In this document: positions 1 through 8,349 of the stretch, piece by piece
Position numbering within the stretch: the first letter of the stretch is position 1
Layout of the letters: every line of letters starts with the position of its first letter
Origin: Pseudomonas sp. RIT-PI-q
GTDB lineage: Bacteria > Pseudomonadota > Gammaproteobacteria > Pseudomonadales > Pseudomonadaceae
Direction of reading: 5' to 3'
Length of the DNA: 64,000 nt
Assembly (NCBI RefSeq): GCF_001297125.1
Contig: NZ_LHPC01000017.1
Span: forward strand, 62,001 to 126,000
Notes under the pieces: model-generated
Database searches by the model: none
The model's input: the letters and a program-made list of their open reading frames with translations, nothing else
Told to the model about the DNA's origin: nothing
Made by a program: the position numbers and the translations under genes

Positions 1-259
1 TGAACCCATGAGGATCGCTGCCGTTGAAGCCGTCGGTGTAGGTGTAACCCGGCAAGGCGCATTGCCAGTTGGGCGTGACCAGACTGAAAGCATCCCAGCG
101 CTGGTTGCGCCAGGTGTGAGTCAGGCTGTGTTTTTCCAGGACCAAATGATCGATGCCCTGTTGTTGCAGGTAGTAGCTGGCGGATAACCCGGCCTGGCCG
201 CCGCCGACGACGATCACGCTGTGGTGTGGAGTTTTGATTGAAGTGAGGTGGCTGGTCAT
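1..259 (-). CDS. nitH: NitH: FAD-dependent oxidoreductase (MSMEG_0569 type), 5' part only
   Basis: Only the first 86 codons lie in the window; the gene runs off the left edge. The N-terminus carries a dinucleotide-binding motif [15 protein letters not shown] (about residues 17-31), followed by a flavin-monooxygenase-like stretch with [13 protein letters not shown]. It is the last visible gene of the nit operon, 51 bp after nitG, and the start has a plausible ribosome site in that gap. In Nit1C clusters this position is occupied by a flavoprotein called NitH. The reaction is not established. Assignment rests on the fold motif and on gene order. Confidence 0.85.
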   Translation of the reverse strand, partial: MTSHLTSIKTPHHSVIVVGGGQAGLSASYYLQQQGIDHLVLEKHSLTHTWRNQRWDAFSLVTPNWQCALPGYTYTDGFNGSDPHGF

Positions 260-310
260 GGGGTGCTCCGGTACTGGGTAACGAACAGGGTTAAGGGAAA
301 AATCGATGAA

Positions 311-646
311 TCAGAATGAGCTCCAGCCCGCCCCGATCACCTGGCCGGCGCCTTCGGTGCGCATGCTCAGAATGTCCACCGGGCCATCGGCGAGGCCTGG
401 ATCGACCAGGTAACTGGCCTGGCCCTTGAGCGAACTCAAGGTGTCCATCGCCGAACTGCAATAGAAACCCTTGACCTGCTTGACCCGTTCCGAGGCATTG
501 TTCAGTGCGCCTTCGATGCGTTGCAGAAAGTCTGTCAGCGGGTAACTGGCGCCCTCCTCCAGGTATTGATAGATCACGGTCGAAGGTGAATAACCGGTCG
601 CTTCCCGGCCATTGGGCCAGCGAATTTTGAAATTGACGGCGGGCAT
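311..646 (-). CDS. nitG: NitG: MSMEG_0570-type nitrogen-starvation small protein
   Basis: A 111-residue protein starting one base after the stop of nitF, so the two are translationally linked. It begins MPAVNFKIRWPNG and has a central region with YPLTDFLQRIEGALN. No signal peptide, membrane segment or catalytic motif is visible. Size and position match the small conserved protein of Nit1C clusters (MSMEG_0570 type). The biochemical role is unknown. Membership of the cluster is well supported, function is not. Confidence 0.82.
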   Translation of the reverse strand: MPAVNFKIRWPNGREATGYSPSTVIYQYLEEGASYPLTDFLQRIEGALNNASERVKQVKGFYCSSAMDTLSSLKGQASYLVDPGLADGPVDILSMRTEGAGQVIGAGWSSF

Positions 647-647
647 G

Positions 648-1679
648 TCAGTGCTCCTGTTGATTAAGTTTTAAAGGGCTCAGATCGAGATGGGGATAGC
701 TGAAGCCGGTGAACGATTGCTCGCGCAGGTTCCAGAAGTCGCCGTGTTGTGCGCCGGACTGGACACGCAACGTGCCACTGGCGTTGACCTGGCCAATGCG
801 TTCGCAGCGCACGCCTTCGAAGGCAAAAGCGCTCTGCACCTGCGGCCAGTCACGCTCATCCAGCGTCATTAAAAAGCCGTAGCTGGGAAACACCTGTAGC
901 CAGCGCGCGAGGTCGGCATCCGCAGGACCGGGCAGCGCGGATAAATCGATGGTCGCGCCGCAGCCGGTGGTTTCCAGCAGCATCAACAGGCTGCCGAGAA
1001 TCCCCGCGTTGCTGATGTCTTTGGCCGCGTGCAGCAGTTGCGCTTCGGCCAGGCGTGGCAGCACGTCGAGCTTGCTGCGCAGGCGCTCGGCCGGTACACC
1101 TTCGAAGGCTTTCCAGTACGTGCTGTCGGCATGCCAATGCCCTTCAAGGTCCACCGCCATGGCGATGACCTGACCGGGCGCGACATGCAAGGTCGACAGT
1201 AATGTTTGCGCGATGCCGGTAATCGCTACCGCCAGCGCCGCCGGATTACCCGCCATGAGGCTGGTATGCCCGCCGGCCAGCAGCAATCCGTAGGCGTCGC
1301 ACGCGGCGCGAATACCTGCCAGTAATTGCTGCGCGGATTCATCGTCGTGATGCCAGTAAGCGTTGACCACTGCCGTGGCACGACCGCCCATGGCGGTGAT
1401 GTCGCTGACATTGGCCATGACCGCAGACCACCCGGCAAACCATGGTGCAGTCTCGACGAACGCCGGCAACATGCCTTCGATGGCCAGCAGCTGAAAATGA
1501 TCGCCACAGGCAATCGCTGCCGTGTCATCACCGGGCAAGGCGTAAAGCTGTTCGCGGGTCAGCGCTTGTTTCGCCTTACCGATAACGGCCGCAGGCTGCT
1601 GGATCGCCTGTTTCGAACGCATTGCCGGCGTAGCGCGCAGGCTGTCGAGCAGCGCCGCCAAATCAAAACATTCAGTCAT
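648..1679 (-). CDS. nitF: NitF: AIR synthase-related protein (sll0787 type)
   Basis: A 343-residue protein of the PurM/ThiL/HypE ATP-binding superfamily. The N-terminal half carries GDDTAAIACGD (about 49-59), the usual metal/nucleotide loop. SAVMANVSDITAMGGRA follows, the typical dimer and phosphate-binding segment. The C-terminal half has DISNAGILGSLLMLLE, equivalent to the D-x-S-x-G-G-L segment. Family members use ATP to activate an amide or carboxyl oxygen; the substrate here is unknown. The start overlaps nitE by 8 bp, so nitE and nitF are probably translationally coupled. Confidence 0.87.
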   Translation of the reverse strand: MTECFDLAALLDSLRATPAMRSKQAIQQPAAVIGKAKQALTREQLYALPGDDTAAIACGDHFQLLAIEGMLPAFVETAPWFAGWSAVMANVSDITAMGGRATAVVNAYWHHDDESAQQLLAGIRAACDAYGLLLAGGHTSLMAGNPAALAVAITGIAQTLLSTLHVAPGQVIAMAVDLEGHWHADSTYWKAFEGVPAERLRSKLDVLPRLAEAQLLHAAKDISNAGILGSLLMLLETTGCGATIDLSALPGPADADLARWLQVFPSYGFLMTLDERDWPQVQSAFAFEGVRCERIGQVNASGTLRVQSGAQHGDFWNLREQSFTGFSYPHLDLSPLKLNQQEH

Positions 1680-2232
1680 GGCGAGCCACCTTCAGCGCGC
1701 GCAATGAAACCTGGCGCGGCATCAACGGGTAGCTCGGCAAATCCGCCTGCATCAAACAGTGCGGCTGACCGAGCAACGCCAACTGTTCGAGGGTTTGCCA
1801 GCACAAGCCGTGAAAATAGACTTCGTTCTGCGCCTGCACGGTCGCGCGAAAAACCTCGCAGCCCAACTCCTTGGCCCGTGACACCGCTTCGTTGACCAAC
1901 GCCTTGCCGATCATGCTGTGCCGCCGATACGCCGGGGCCACACACAAGCGCCCGCCAAACCACAGGCCCGGCTCCGGCTGATAGATGCGCACCGCGCCCA
2001 CCACTTGATCGGCGATCCCGCAATTGCCGGCCAGGGCGACGATGGCGATCGCCTGGAAATCATGGCGGTCCTTGTCCTGCACCAGCAGTTGTTGCTCATC
2101 GGAAAACACCGAGCGCCGCAGGGCGAAATAGGCCTGCTTTTCCCAGTGCTCACTGGCGGGTTTGACCACCAGTTCACCGGCGCGAAACGGTTCGAAGGTG
2201 CTGTCGACCAACGCAAAGGCGAGATTCGGCAT
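1672..2232 (-). CDS. nitE: NitE: GNAT-family N-acetyltransferase (MSMEG_0567/sll0786 type)
   Basis: 186 residues. The start MPNLAFALVD at 2232 is preferred because a GGAG lies about 7 bases upstream. An in-frame ATG at 2238 sits too close to it, and the longer open frame upstream lies inside nitD. The core GNAT acetyl-CoA-binding region is seen as RLCVAPAYRRHSMIGKALVNEAVSRA, written here only as the R-x-x-x-I-G-K-A motif near residues 85-105. The family is strongly tied to Nit1C clusters. The acceptor substrate is unknown. The ribosome site overlaps the nitD stop. Confidence 0.85.
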   Translation of the reverse strand: MPNLAFALVDSTFEPFRAGELVVKPASEHWEKQAYFALRRSVFSDEQQLLVQDKDRHDFQAIAIVALAGNCGIADQVVGAVRIYQPEPGLWFGGRLCVAPAYRRHSMIGKALVNEAVSRAKELGCEVFRATVQAQNEVYFHGLCWQTLEQLALLGQPHCLMQADLPSYPLMPRQVSLRALKVARHD

Positions 2233-2246
2233 GGACATTCTCCGGT

Positions 2247-3329
2247 TTATTCGTAGCTTTTCAGGGCCGAGCACGCGCCGCATTTGGCGCAGCCGGCGTT
2301 GATCTGATCGGAGTGCAAACCGTGACGACGCAGGCTGGCGCCGATCTGCGGATACAGGCGGGCCATCATCGCGCTGTCGGGTTTCGGATGATTGGCCAGC
2401 GGCGTGCCGTCGATAGGCACGAAGGGCACCACGAACGGGTACACACCCAGCGCACACAAACGCTCGCTCATCTCACTGATCGCCGCTTCGCTGTCCCCCA
2501 GTCCGGCCAGGATGTAGGTGCTGACCTGGCCCCGGCCGAACACTTCAACCGCCGCACTGAAGGCGTCGAAATAGCGGCTCAGCGGCACTTCGGCCTTACC
2601 CGGCATGATTCGCTGGCGCACTTCATCGGTGACCGCTTCCAGGTGCATGCCGAGCGACACCACGCCGCTGTCCGCCAGGCGTTGAAACCAGCGATCATCG
2701 TCTGGCGGCTCGCATTGCGCCTGGATCGGCAGAGCGACCGCAGCCGTCACCGCCGCGGCGGACTCACACAAAATCGCCGCACCACGGTCCGGGGTTTGCG
2801 GGGTGCCGGTGGTCATCACCATGTGCTTGACGCCGTCGAGCTCCACCGCGGCTTTCGCCACTTCGGCCAATTGCTGCGGGCGTTTGCGGGCAATGGTCTT
2901 GCCCGCCGCCAGCGACTGGCCGATGGCGCAGAACTGGCAGGAACTGCCGCGATCATTGAAACGAATGCAGTGCTGCAACACCGTGGTCGCGAGCACATCG
3001 CTGCTGTGCAGCGTGGCGATTTTCCAATAGGGAATGCCGTCAGCGGTGCTCAAACCATAGAACTTCGGCACGCCGGGCATCTGCACCTGACCGACCTGCA
3101 AGCCTTCGCGAAAGATCAGCGCCTGGCTGCCATCGGCGCTGGGCTGCGCTTGATAGGGTGAACCCTGGGACGCTTGATTGAGGATCGGCACCATCATGGT
3201 CCGGCTACCAACACTCAGCGCCTTGTGATCCGAAGGCCCGGCGCCACCTTGGCGCGACAAGCCGTTTTGCGCCGCAGGCCAACGCACGCCATGGCATTGC
3301 AACTCGGCGAGCAATTCATTGGTTTGCAT
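2247..3329 (-). CDS. nitD: NitD: radical SAM protein (MSMEG_0568 type)
   Basis: 360 residues from [10 protein letters not shown]. Translation from the upstream in-frame codon would lie inside nitC and is unlikely. Three cysteines C121, C131 and C134 form a C-x9-C-x2-C arrangement, which replaces the textbook radical SAM C-x3-C-x2-C. A second cluster C347, C350, C353 (CAKCGAC) lies close to the C-terminus and could hold an auxiliary iron-sulfur centre. The start overlaps nitC by 14 bp. Radical SAM chemistry is inferred from the family; the product is not known. Confidence 0.87.
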   Translation of the reverse strand: MQTNELLAELQCHGVRWPAAQNGLSRQGGAGPSDHKALSVGSRTMMVPILNQASQGSPYQAQPSADGSQALIFREGLQVGQVQMPGVPKFYGLSTADGIPYWKIATLHSSDVLATTVLQHCIRFNDRGSSCQFCAIGQSLAAGKTIARKRPQQLAEVAKAAVELDGVKHMVMTTGTPQTPDRGAAILCESAAAVTAAVALPIQAQCEPPDDDRWFQRLADSGVVSLGMHLEAVTDEVRQRIMPGKAEVPLSRYFDAFSAAVEVFGRGQVSTYILAGLGDSEAAISEMSERLCALGVYPFVVPFVPIDGTPLANHPKPDSAMMARLYPQIGASLRRHGLHSDQINAGCAKCGACSALKSYE

Positions 3330-4293
3330 GATCGAGCTCCTCGGCGGCAACCGCCACAACGTGCGCGCTGCGTTCATGCACGTGCGCCGTGGGTGTGCGG
3401 TCGATCAACAGGCTGAGCAGTTCCGGACGGCTGTAATGCCCGACCGAATCCATCATCCGTTTGCGCTTGTCGATCAGTGCCAGATCGAGGTCGGCAATCA
3501 CCACGCCTTCGCCGGAACGCAGCGGTTCACCGAGCAATTTGCCCTCGGGTGAGACGATGGCAGTGAAGCAGCCACCCGAGATCGGGCCGAGGCCACAACC
3601 GGTGTCCTGCATGATCTGACCCTGCTGATCGGCATCCAGCCATGCGGTGGCGTTGACCACGAAGCAGCCGGATTCCAAGGCGTGATGGCGAATGGTGACT
3701 TCAATCTGCTCGGCGAAAATGTCGCCCACCAGGGAACCGGGAAACATCGCCGCGTGAATCTGCTCACCGTCGGCCATCAAGGCAAAACGGGCCAGCGGGT
3801 TGTAATGCTCCCAGCAGGCCAGCGAACCGATGCGTCCGACGGCACTGTCAATGGCGCGCAGACCGGAGCCATCGCCCTGCCCCCAGACCATGCGCTCGTG
3901 GTAGGTCGGGGTGATTTTGCGTCGATGCTGAATCAGGCTGCCGTCGGCATCGAAGAGCAATTGCGCGTTGTAGATCGTGCCGCCATCGCGCTCATTGACG
4001 CCGATGGAGACGACCATCCCCGCTTGCTTGCAGGCCTCGCCAATCGCCAGGGTGGCGGCGGACGGCACGGTGACCGATTGATCGAGCAATTTGAGGTGTT
4101 GTGCGCCCATGGCAAACGCCGGCTGCACAAACGAAAAGTACGGGTAGTAAGGCACCACCGTTTCCGGGAACACGGCGAACTGCACGCCTTGTCGACCGAG
4201 GGCGATGATCTGTTGGCAGACCTTGTCCACGGTGCCTTCGCGGCTGTAAAGCACCGGGCTGATCTGTACGGCGGCTGCGCGAATAATGGCCAT
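3316..4293 (-). CDS. nitC: NitC: nitrilase
   Basis: 325 residues starting at [10 protein letters not shown], with an AGGA ribosome site about 7 bases upstream. The catalytic triad of the nitrilase superfamily is complete: E44 in [10 protein letters not shown]126 in [16 protein letters not shown] and C160 in [17 protein letters not shown]. The C-W-E-H-Y-N-P context is that of true nitrilases that convert a nitrile to carboxylic acid and ammonia, not of amidases. In Pseudomonas fluorescens the Nit1C nitrilase is linked to growth on cyanide as nitrogen source. The natural nitrile is not evident from sequence. Cytoplasmic; no signal peptide. Confidence 0.93.
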   Translation of the reverse strand: MAIIRAAAVQISPVLYSREGTVDKVCQQIIALGRQGVQFAVFPETVVPYYPYFSFVQPAFAMGAQHLKLLDQSVTVPSAATLAIGEACKQAGMVVSIGVNERDGGTIYNAQLLFDADGSLIQHRRKITPTYHERMVWGQGDGSGLRAIDSAVGRIGSLACWEHYNPLARFALMADGEQIHAAMFPGSLVGDIFAEQIEVTIRHHALESGCFVVNATAWLDADQQGQIMQDTGCGLGPISGGCFTAIVSPEGKLLGEPLRSGEGVVIADLDLALIDKRKRMMDSVGHYSRPELLSLLIDRTPTAHVHERSAHVVAVAAEELDHANQ

Positions 4294-4338
4294 GAAGAGT
4301 CCTGAAGTCAGTAGTGTTGGCAAGATCGACAACGGTCC

Positions 4339-4419
4339 TGTGGGAGCTGGCTTGCCTGCGATGCGGGCGACGCGGGGTGTCAGACACACCGCCTTCGCCG
4401 GCAAGCCGGCTCCTACAGG
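4339..4419. repeat. REP-type inverted repeat between nitB and nitC
   Basis: The 136-bp gap between nitC and nitB contains an imperfect palindrome. GTGGGAGCTGGCTTGCC is followed by about 40 bases and the near-complement GCCGGCAAGCCGGCTCCTAC. It resembles the GTAGGAGC repeats elsewhere in the window. In mRNA it would form a stem-loop that may stabilise or attenuate the transcript after nitB. Confidence 0.8.
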
Positions 4420-4429
4420 GTGGTGGTAA

Positions 4430-4912
4430 TCAGGCAGTCCAGGTATCGATGATCATCGCGCCTTCACGGCGCATCAGCAGGCGCAGGTCCATCACGTCCA
4501 GCGGGTTGATCGGGCGAATCCCTTCGATCAGGGCTTTTTCGGTCTGGCCGTACAACGCTTGCAGGGCGAAACGGCAGGCGTAGACCTCGCCGCCTTCTTC
4601 CATGAACTGGATGAGTTGTTTGTTCACCGCCAGGTGGCCGGGAAACGCTTCGGCACCCAGGGTCGGGAAACCGCGCTGCACGCCCAGTTGCACACCTGGC
4701 CCGTAGAGCAGGATTTTGGTTTCGAAGCCTTTACGCAGCAGACGCTTGGCCTGAAGCATATTGACCAGGCCAATGGAGCCTTCGAAGGCGATGGTGTGGA
4801 AGGTGATCAGGACTTTTTCGCCAGGCTCGGCCTTGACGTCCTCGAAGACTTTTTCTTCGTAATTGACCAGGAAGTCGCCGTCTTTGTAATGGGGGATGTC
4901 CACGGTTGGCAT
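4430..4912 (-). CDS. nitB: NitB: MSMEG_0572-type conserved protein
   Basis: 160 residues, the first gene downstream of the sigma54 promoter. It starts [14 protein letters not shown]. The middle ([20 protein letters not shown], about residues 34-53) and the [16 protein letters not shown] segment look like a small Rossmann-like domain of the DsrE type. The segment [16 protein letters not shown] has one conserved cysteine (about residue 113). It occurs next to nitrilase genes in Nit1C clusters and its role is unknown. A REP element separates it from nitC, which could uncouple its expression from the rest of the operon. Confidence 0.85.
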   Translation of the reverse strand: MPTVDIPHYKDGDFLVNYEEKVFEDVKAEPGEKVLITFHTIAFEGSIGLVNMLQAKRLLRKGFETKILLYGPGVQLGVQRGFPTLGAEAFPGHLAVNKQLIQFMEEGGEVYACRFALQALYGQTEKALIEGIRPINPLDVMDLRLLMRREGAMIIDTWTA

Positions 4913-4980
4913 AGTGTCGCTCTCCAGTTGCTTCGTGCTTGAACGCCAGCCTGTGTTGGCTGCCGGGTGACAGGAGAGAG

Positions 4981-4997
4981 AGCGAACGCCGTGCCAG
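4981..4997 (-). promoter_or_regulatory. Sigma54 (-24/-12) promoter of the nit operon
   Basis: On the minus strand the sequence CTGGCACGGCGTTCGCT matches the consensus YTGGCACGrNNNTTGCW at 16 of 17 positions, with the invariant GG and GC separated by ten bases. It lies about 70 bp upstream of nitB, facing it. This agrees with the divergent gene for a sigma54 activator. Confidence 0.88.
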
Positions 4998-5024
4998 GAA
5001 AATAAATTATTTTCTGTGCAATGC

Positions 5025-5037
5025 TAAGTAATTGATT
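5025..5037 (-). promoter_or_regulatory. Consensus IHF site, nit promoter
   Basis: The minus strand reads AATCAATTACTTA, a full match to WATCAANNNNTTR. It sits 27 bp upstream of the -24 element, between promoter and activator boxes, where IHF bends DNA in sigma54 promoters. Confidence 0.7.
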
Positions 5038-5096
5038 AGATTACGAATGGCCATCTGATCCGCTTTTACATGGCGTATCTGATGCTATCGGTGAAT

Positions 5097-5151
5097 CACG
5101 CATTCCCGTAGAAATACGAATATTCGTAGCGGTCAAACACGAGATTTCGTA
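5097..5151. promoter_or_regulatory. Three upstream activator boxes (YACG-N6-CGTR), probable NitA sites
   Basis: Three 14-bp boxes: CACGCATTCCCGTA (5097-5110), TACGAATATTCGTA (5115-5128, a perfect palindrome) and CACGAGATTTCGTA (5138-5151). Gaps are 4 and 9 bp. They lie about 100 bp upstream of the nit promoter, as expected for sigma54 enhancer sites. The last box ends 3 bp before the annotated nitA start, so bound activator could repress its own gene. Confidence 0.8.
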
Positions 5152-5154
5152 GCA

Positions 5155-7068
5155 ATGAACGAAGCCATGAACGAAACAGACTCTCTCAGCGGCTGGGCCG
5201 ACCTGGCCTATTCGTCGCGGCACATGGTGTTCGAGCATTGCGCCGAAGCCATCGCGCTGCTCAATCCGTTTTCAGATCGCCTGGGCGACCTGAATATTGC
5301 CGCCTGCAAGCTGCTCGGTTACCCGCGCCAGGAATTGCTGGAGCTGCCGGTGAGCAAACTGTTCGGCCATCAATTGGCCGACCTGATCGTGTTCACCCAG
5401 GCGGTCATGGACAAAGGTCGCGGCTGGACCGAAGAGCTGAGCTGCAACTGCAAGAGCGGCGAACGCATCGAACTGGAAATCTCCGCCACCACCTTGCAGA
5501 TCAAGGGCGAGCAACAGTTGATTCTGGTGATGCGCGAGCTGAGCCATGAGAAATACCAGCGTGACCAGGCCCATACCGAGCGCACCATGCGCGGCGGGCT
5601 GATCGAGTGGCGCAACATCCTCAACCTGTTCCAGGAAAGCGAGCGCGATAACCAACTGTTGCTCAGTTCCGTGGGCGACGGCATCTACAGCATCAACAGC
5701 GAGGGCCTGGCCACCTTCGTCAACCCGGCCGGCGCGCGCATGCTCGGCTGGGAACCGCAGGACATGATCGGCAAAAACATCCATCGCATTCACCACCACA
5801 CCCATGCCGACGGCAGCCATTACCCGGTCGAAGAATGCCCGATCTACAAAGCCGTGCGCGACGGCGTGGTTCATGAAGGCCGTCAGGAAGTGTTCTGGCG
5901 CCGCGACGGCAGTTCGTTCCCGGTGGAATTCACCAGCACCCCGGTGATTTCCGACGGTCGAATCGTTGGCGCGGTGGTGGTGTTTCGCGACATCACCGAG
6001 CGGCGCAGCACCGAAAACCAACTGCAAAATGCCCTCGATGAACTCAAGGTGCTCAAGGACCGCCTGGAGGAGCAGAACGCCTACTGGCAGGAAGAGATCC
6101 ATATCGAACACAACTTCCGCGAGATCGTCGGTCAGAGCGAGCCGATCCTGAAAATCATCCGGCAGATCGACGTGGTCGCCCCCACCGATGCCAGCGTGCT
6201 GATCAATGGCGAGTCGGGCACGGGCAAAGAGTTGATCGCCCGCGCGATCCATCAGGCCAGCCGCCGCAATGCCAGCCCGCTGATCCGGGTCAACTGCGCA
6301 GCGATCCCTGCCGAACTGTTTGAAAGCGAGTTCTTCGGGCACATTCGCGGAGCCTTCACCGGTGCTGTGCGAGACCGCGTCGGGCGCTTTGAACTGGCCG
6401 ACGGCGGCACGCTGTTCCTCGATGAAATCGGTGAAATTCCGCTGGAGCTGCAAAGCAAACTGCTGCGAGTTCTGCAGGAAGGCCAGTTCGAACGGGTCGG
6501 CGAAGAACGCACGCGCAAGGTCGATGTGCGGATCATTGCCGCGACCAACCGCGATCTGCGCCAGGAAGTCACCGCTAAGCATTTTCGTGAAGATCTGTAT
6601 TTCCGGCTCAACGTTTTCCCGATCCAGTCGCCGGCGTTGCGTGAACGTCCGATGGATATCGCGCCTCTGGCGGCGCACTTCCTCAAACAGACCGGCAAGC
6701 GTCTGAACATGCCCGGGCGGCGCCTGCGCAACAGCGATATCGAGCGGCTGCAAAGCTACTCCTGGCCGGGCAATATCCGCGAGCTGCAAAACGTCATTGA
6801 ACGCGCACTGATCACCTCGAACGGCGCCGACCTGAACCTCGACCTGCCCGATGAACCTAAAACCACCGTCCCTCACCAGCCTTCTCCTTCGTCGACGATC
6901 ATGACTGACGCACAGATTCGCGAACTGGAGCGCAACAACATGCAGGCCGCGCTCAAGGCCGCCGACGGCAAACTGTTTGGCAAAGGTGGCGCCGCCGAAC
7001 TGCTGGGCCTCAAACCCACGACATTGGCTTCAAGATTCAAGCGCCTGGAAATCAAACTGGACGAATAG
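5155..7068 (+). CDS. nitA: NitA: sigma54-dependent transcriptional activator with PAS domains
   Basis: 637 residues. Two PAS-like regions occupy about 20-130 and 165-285, the second ending in [10 protein letters not shown]; a short coiled linker follows. The AAA+ domain has Walker A GESGTGKE (352-359), the sigma54-contact loop GAFTGA (399-404), Walker [11 protein letters not shown] and an arginine-finger region [14 protein letters not shown]. A Fis-type helix-turn-helix ([19 protein letters not shown]) closes the protein. It is divergent from nitB-nitH and in Nit1C clusters activates them. The PAS domains suggest a small-molecule or redox signal. The start has no strong ribosome site, so 5167 is an alternative. 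Confidence 0.92.
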   Translation: MNEAMNETDSLSGWADLAYSSRHMVFEHCAEAIALLNPFSDRLGDLNIAACKLLGYPRQELLELPVSKLFGHQLADLIVFTQAVMDKGRGWTEELSCNCKSGERIELEISATTLQIKGEQQLILVMRELSHEKYQRDQAHTERTMRGGLIEWRNILNLFQESERDNQLLLSSVGDGIYSINSEGLATFVNPAGARMLGWEPQDMIGKNIHRIHHHTHADGSHYPVEECPIYKAVRDGVVHEGRQEVFWRRDGSSFPVEFTSTPVISDGRIVGAVVVFRDITERRSTENQLQNALDELKVLKDRLEEQNAYWQEEIHIEHNFREIVGQSEPILKIIRQIDVVAPTDASVLINGESGTGKELIARAIHQASRRNASPLIRVNCAAIPAELFESEFFGHIRGAFTGAVRDRVGRFELADGGTLFLDEIGEIPLELQSKLLRVLQEGQFERVGEERTRKVDVRIIAATNRDLRQEVTAKHFREDLYFRLNVFPIQSPALRERPMDIAPLAAHFLKQTGKRLNMPGRRLRNSDIERLQSYSWPGNIRELQNVIERALITSNGADLNLDLPDEPKTTVPHQPSPSSTIMTDAQIRELERNNMQAALKAADGKLFGKGGAAELLGLKPTTLASRFKRLEIKLDE

Positions 7069-7081
7069 CCCCAACACACCC

Positions 7082-7271
7082 CTTGTAGCAGCTATCGAGC
7101 CTGCGAGCCTGTGTTCGGCCCTGTAGGAGCTGTCGAGCTTGCGAGGCTGCGATCGGCTGCGAAGCAGTCGTGAAATCAGGCAACGCGGTGTATCAGGAAA
7201 ACCGAGTGCGCAGGGTTTACGACTGCTGCGCAGCCGAACGCAGCCTCGCAAGCTCGACAGCTGCTACAAGG
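7082..7271. repeat. REP-type long inverted repeat after nitA
   Basis: The left half contains TGTAGGAGCTGTCGAGCTTG and the right half CAAGCTCGACAGCTGCTACA, with a shorter outer copy starting at 7082. The two arms of GCAGCCTCGC type also pair. It follows the nitA stop by 14 bp and can act as a bidirectional stem-loop or terminator, separating nitA from the next operon. Confidence 0.8.
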
Positions 7272-7301
7272 ACCGTATTAGGGCTTGGTGTTAAACAGGG
7301 G

Positions 7302-7355
7302 CACGCAATTTCGTGAAACTTTCTACGAAGATTCGTGTTTCTACGTAATTGCGTA
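7302..7355. promoter_or_regulatory. Second set of three YACG-N6-CGTR boxes
   Basis: CACGCAATTTCGTG (7302-7315), TACGAAGATTCGTG (7324-7337) and TACGTAATTGCGTA (7342-7355), with gaps of 8 and 4 bp. Read from the promoter outward the gaps are 4 then 8 bp, against 4 then 9 bp in front of nitB. They lie about 90 bp upstream of the sigma54 promoter at 7445. Confidence 0.8.
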
Positions 7356-7405
7356 GTGTCGCTTCACCTTCAATGACACATCGCATAACCAATATTTACG
7401 TTTTA

Positions 7406-7418
7406 AATCAAACAGTTA
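7406..7418 (+). promoter_or_regulatory. Consensus IHF site, second sigma54 promoter
   Basis: AATCAAACAGTTA matches WATCAANNNNTTR at every position. It ends 26 bp before the -24 element, against 27 bp in the nit promoter, and has the same orientation relative to transcription. Confidence 0.7.
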
Positions 7419-7444
7419 AAGCAAAAATAAATAACCGCAACAAA

Positions 7445-7461
7445 CTGGTACGGCATTCGCT
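7445..7461 (+). promoter_or_regulatory. Sigma54 promoter of the LnmK-like/mutase operon
   Basis: CTGGTACGGCATTCGCT matches the -24/-12 consensus at 15 of 17 positions and differs from the nit promoter at only two bases. The GG and GC doublets are ten bases apart. It lies 33 bp before the ATG at 7495, giving a short leader. Confidence 0.85.
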
Positions 7462-7494
7462 ACGGGTAATACACCAGCCTGACGGATACCGACC

Positions 7495-8349
7495 ATGCCG
7501 ACATTCATCGCCTCGCGCTCAGAAACCTACCTGGCTTCGATGCCCAACCTGGCCTTCACCGGACTGTCGGAAAACTGGTTGCTGAAAGAGTGCGGCCATC
7601 AACATTGGCTCGCATTGGCCCAACTGCACAATCGGCCGCTGCCGGATTTCGTCGATGAACAAGGGCGCATCGCCTATGCCGCGTTCACCGCGGTAAAAAC
7701 CTGGAATCTGAAGCTGGAAGCGATCATCGAGAATCGCGCGTTCCAGATCCACACCCGCATCGGTCGCGGTGGGCAGGCGCGGCATTACAGCGAACACGAG
7801 GTCAGGCTTGGCGACCGTATCGTGGGGCAACTGGCGTTACTGTCCACTTTCGTCAGCCGTCACGTACCGGGCGACAATCGCAGTGTCAGCAAGGCTTGCC
7901 TTAGGGGCACTCAGGCCCCCGTAACCGCGCTTCCGGACGTGTTGCAAGAACTGCACGGCGACAACCGGCGAATCCGCAGCGGCGACTGGCACACTCATTA
8001 CGGCATTGACCGACAATCCACCGAGGCGGCGCTCGAGTTTGATTTCACACCCTGCCCTGACATCGACTTCAACGGTGCCGACCTCCTGTACTTCGCCAAC
8101 TTCCAGGCCATGGTCGAGCGGGCGGAATGGGCCTTGTCGGGTTTGCGTCGCCCCGGCCACATCCGCCAGCGCGAGCTGCACTTCTACGGCAACCTCAATA
8201 TCAACGACAGCCTTCAGCTCAGGCTACATATGGGCGAGCCAGGCCATCGAGAATTGCACTGGTGTGAAGTGTATCGGCGCAGCGACCACTTCAAGCTGGC
8301 CGACGTGTTCACCCGCAAAATCCATCTTTCGAATTGCAGCCGACCATGA
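7495..8349 (+). CDS. LnmK-like acyltransferase/decarboxylase (Pnap_2097-type double hotdog)
   Basis: 284 residues. The segment GLSENWLLKECGHQHW (about 23-38), then DEQGRIAYAAFTAVK, is typical of the LnmK/Pnap_2097 family. LnmK is known to take methylmalonyl-CoA, decarboxylate it and load propionyl on an acyl carrier protein. A second hotdog-like half lies in about residues 180-280 (DFNGADLLYFANFQAMVERAEWA). The stop overlaps the next start (ATGA), and that gene encodes a methylmalonyl-CoA mutase, which would supply the expected substrate. No carrier protein or PKS gene is near. The ATG at 7495 has a weak ribosome site; ATG 7540 is an alternative. The family call is from motif memory, not from a search. 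Confidence 0.72.
   Translation: MPTFIASRSETYLASMPNLAFTGLSENWLLKECGHQHWLALAQLHNRPLPDFVDEQGRIAYAAFTAVKTWNLKLEAIIENRAFQIHTRIGRGGQARHYSEHEVRLGDRIVGQLALLSTFVSRHVPGDNRSVSKACLRGTQAPVTALPDVLQELHGDNRRIRSGDWHTHYGIDRQSTEAALEFDFTPCPDIDFNGADLLYFANFQAMVERAEWALSGLRRPGHIRQRELHFYGNLNINDSLQLRLHMGEPGHRELHWCEVYRRSDHFKLADVFTRKIHLSNCSRP

Noticed and set aside
5272..6876. 534-codon open frame on the minus strand
   Set aside because: It is antisense to the full-length sigma54 activator and shows no family motif or ribosome site.
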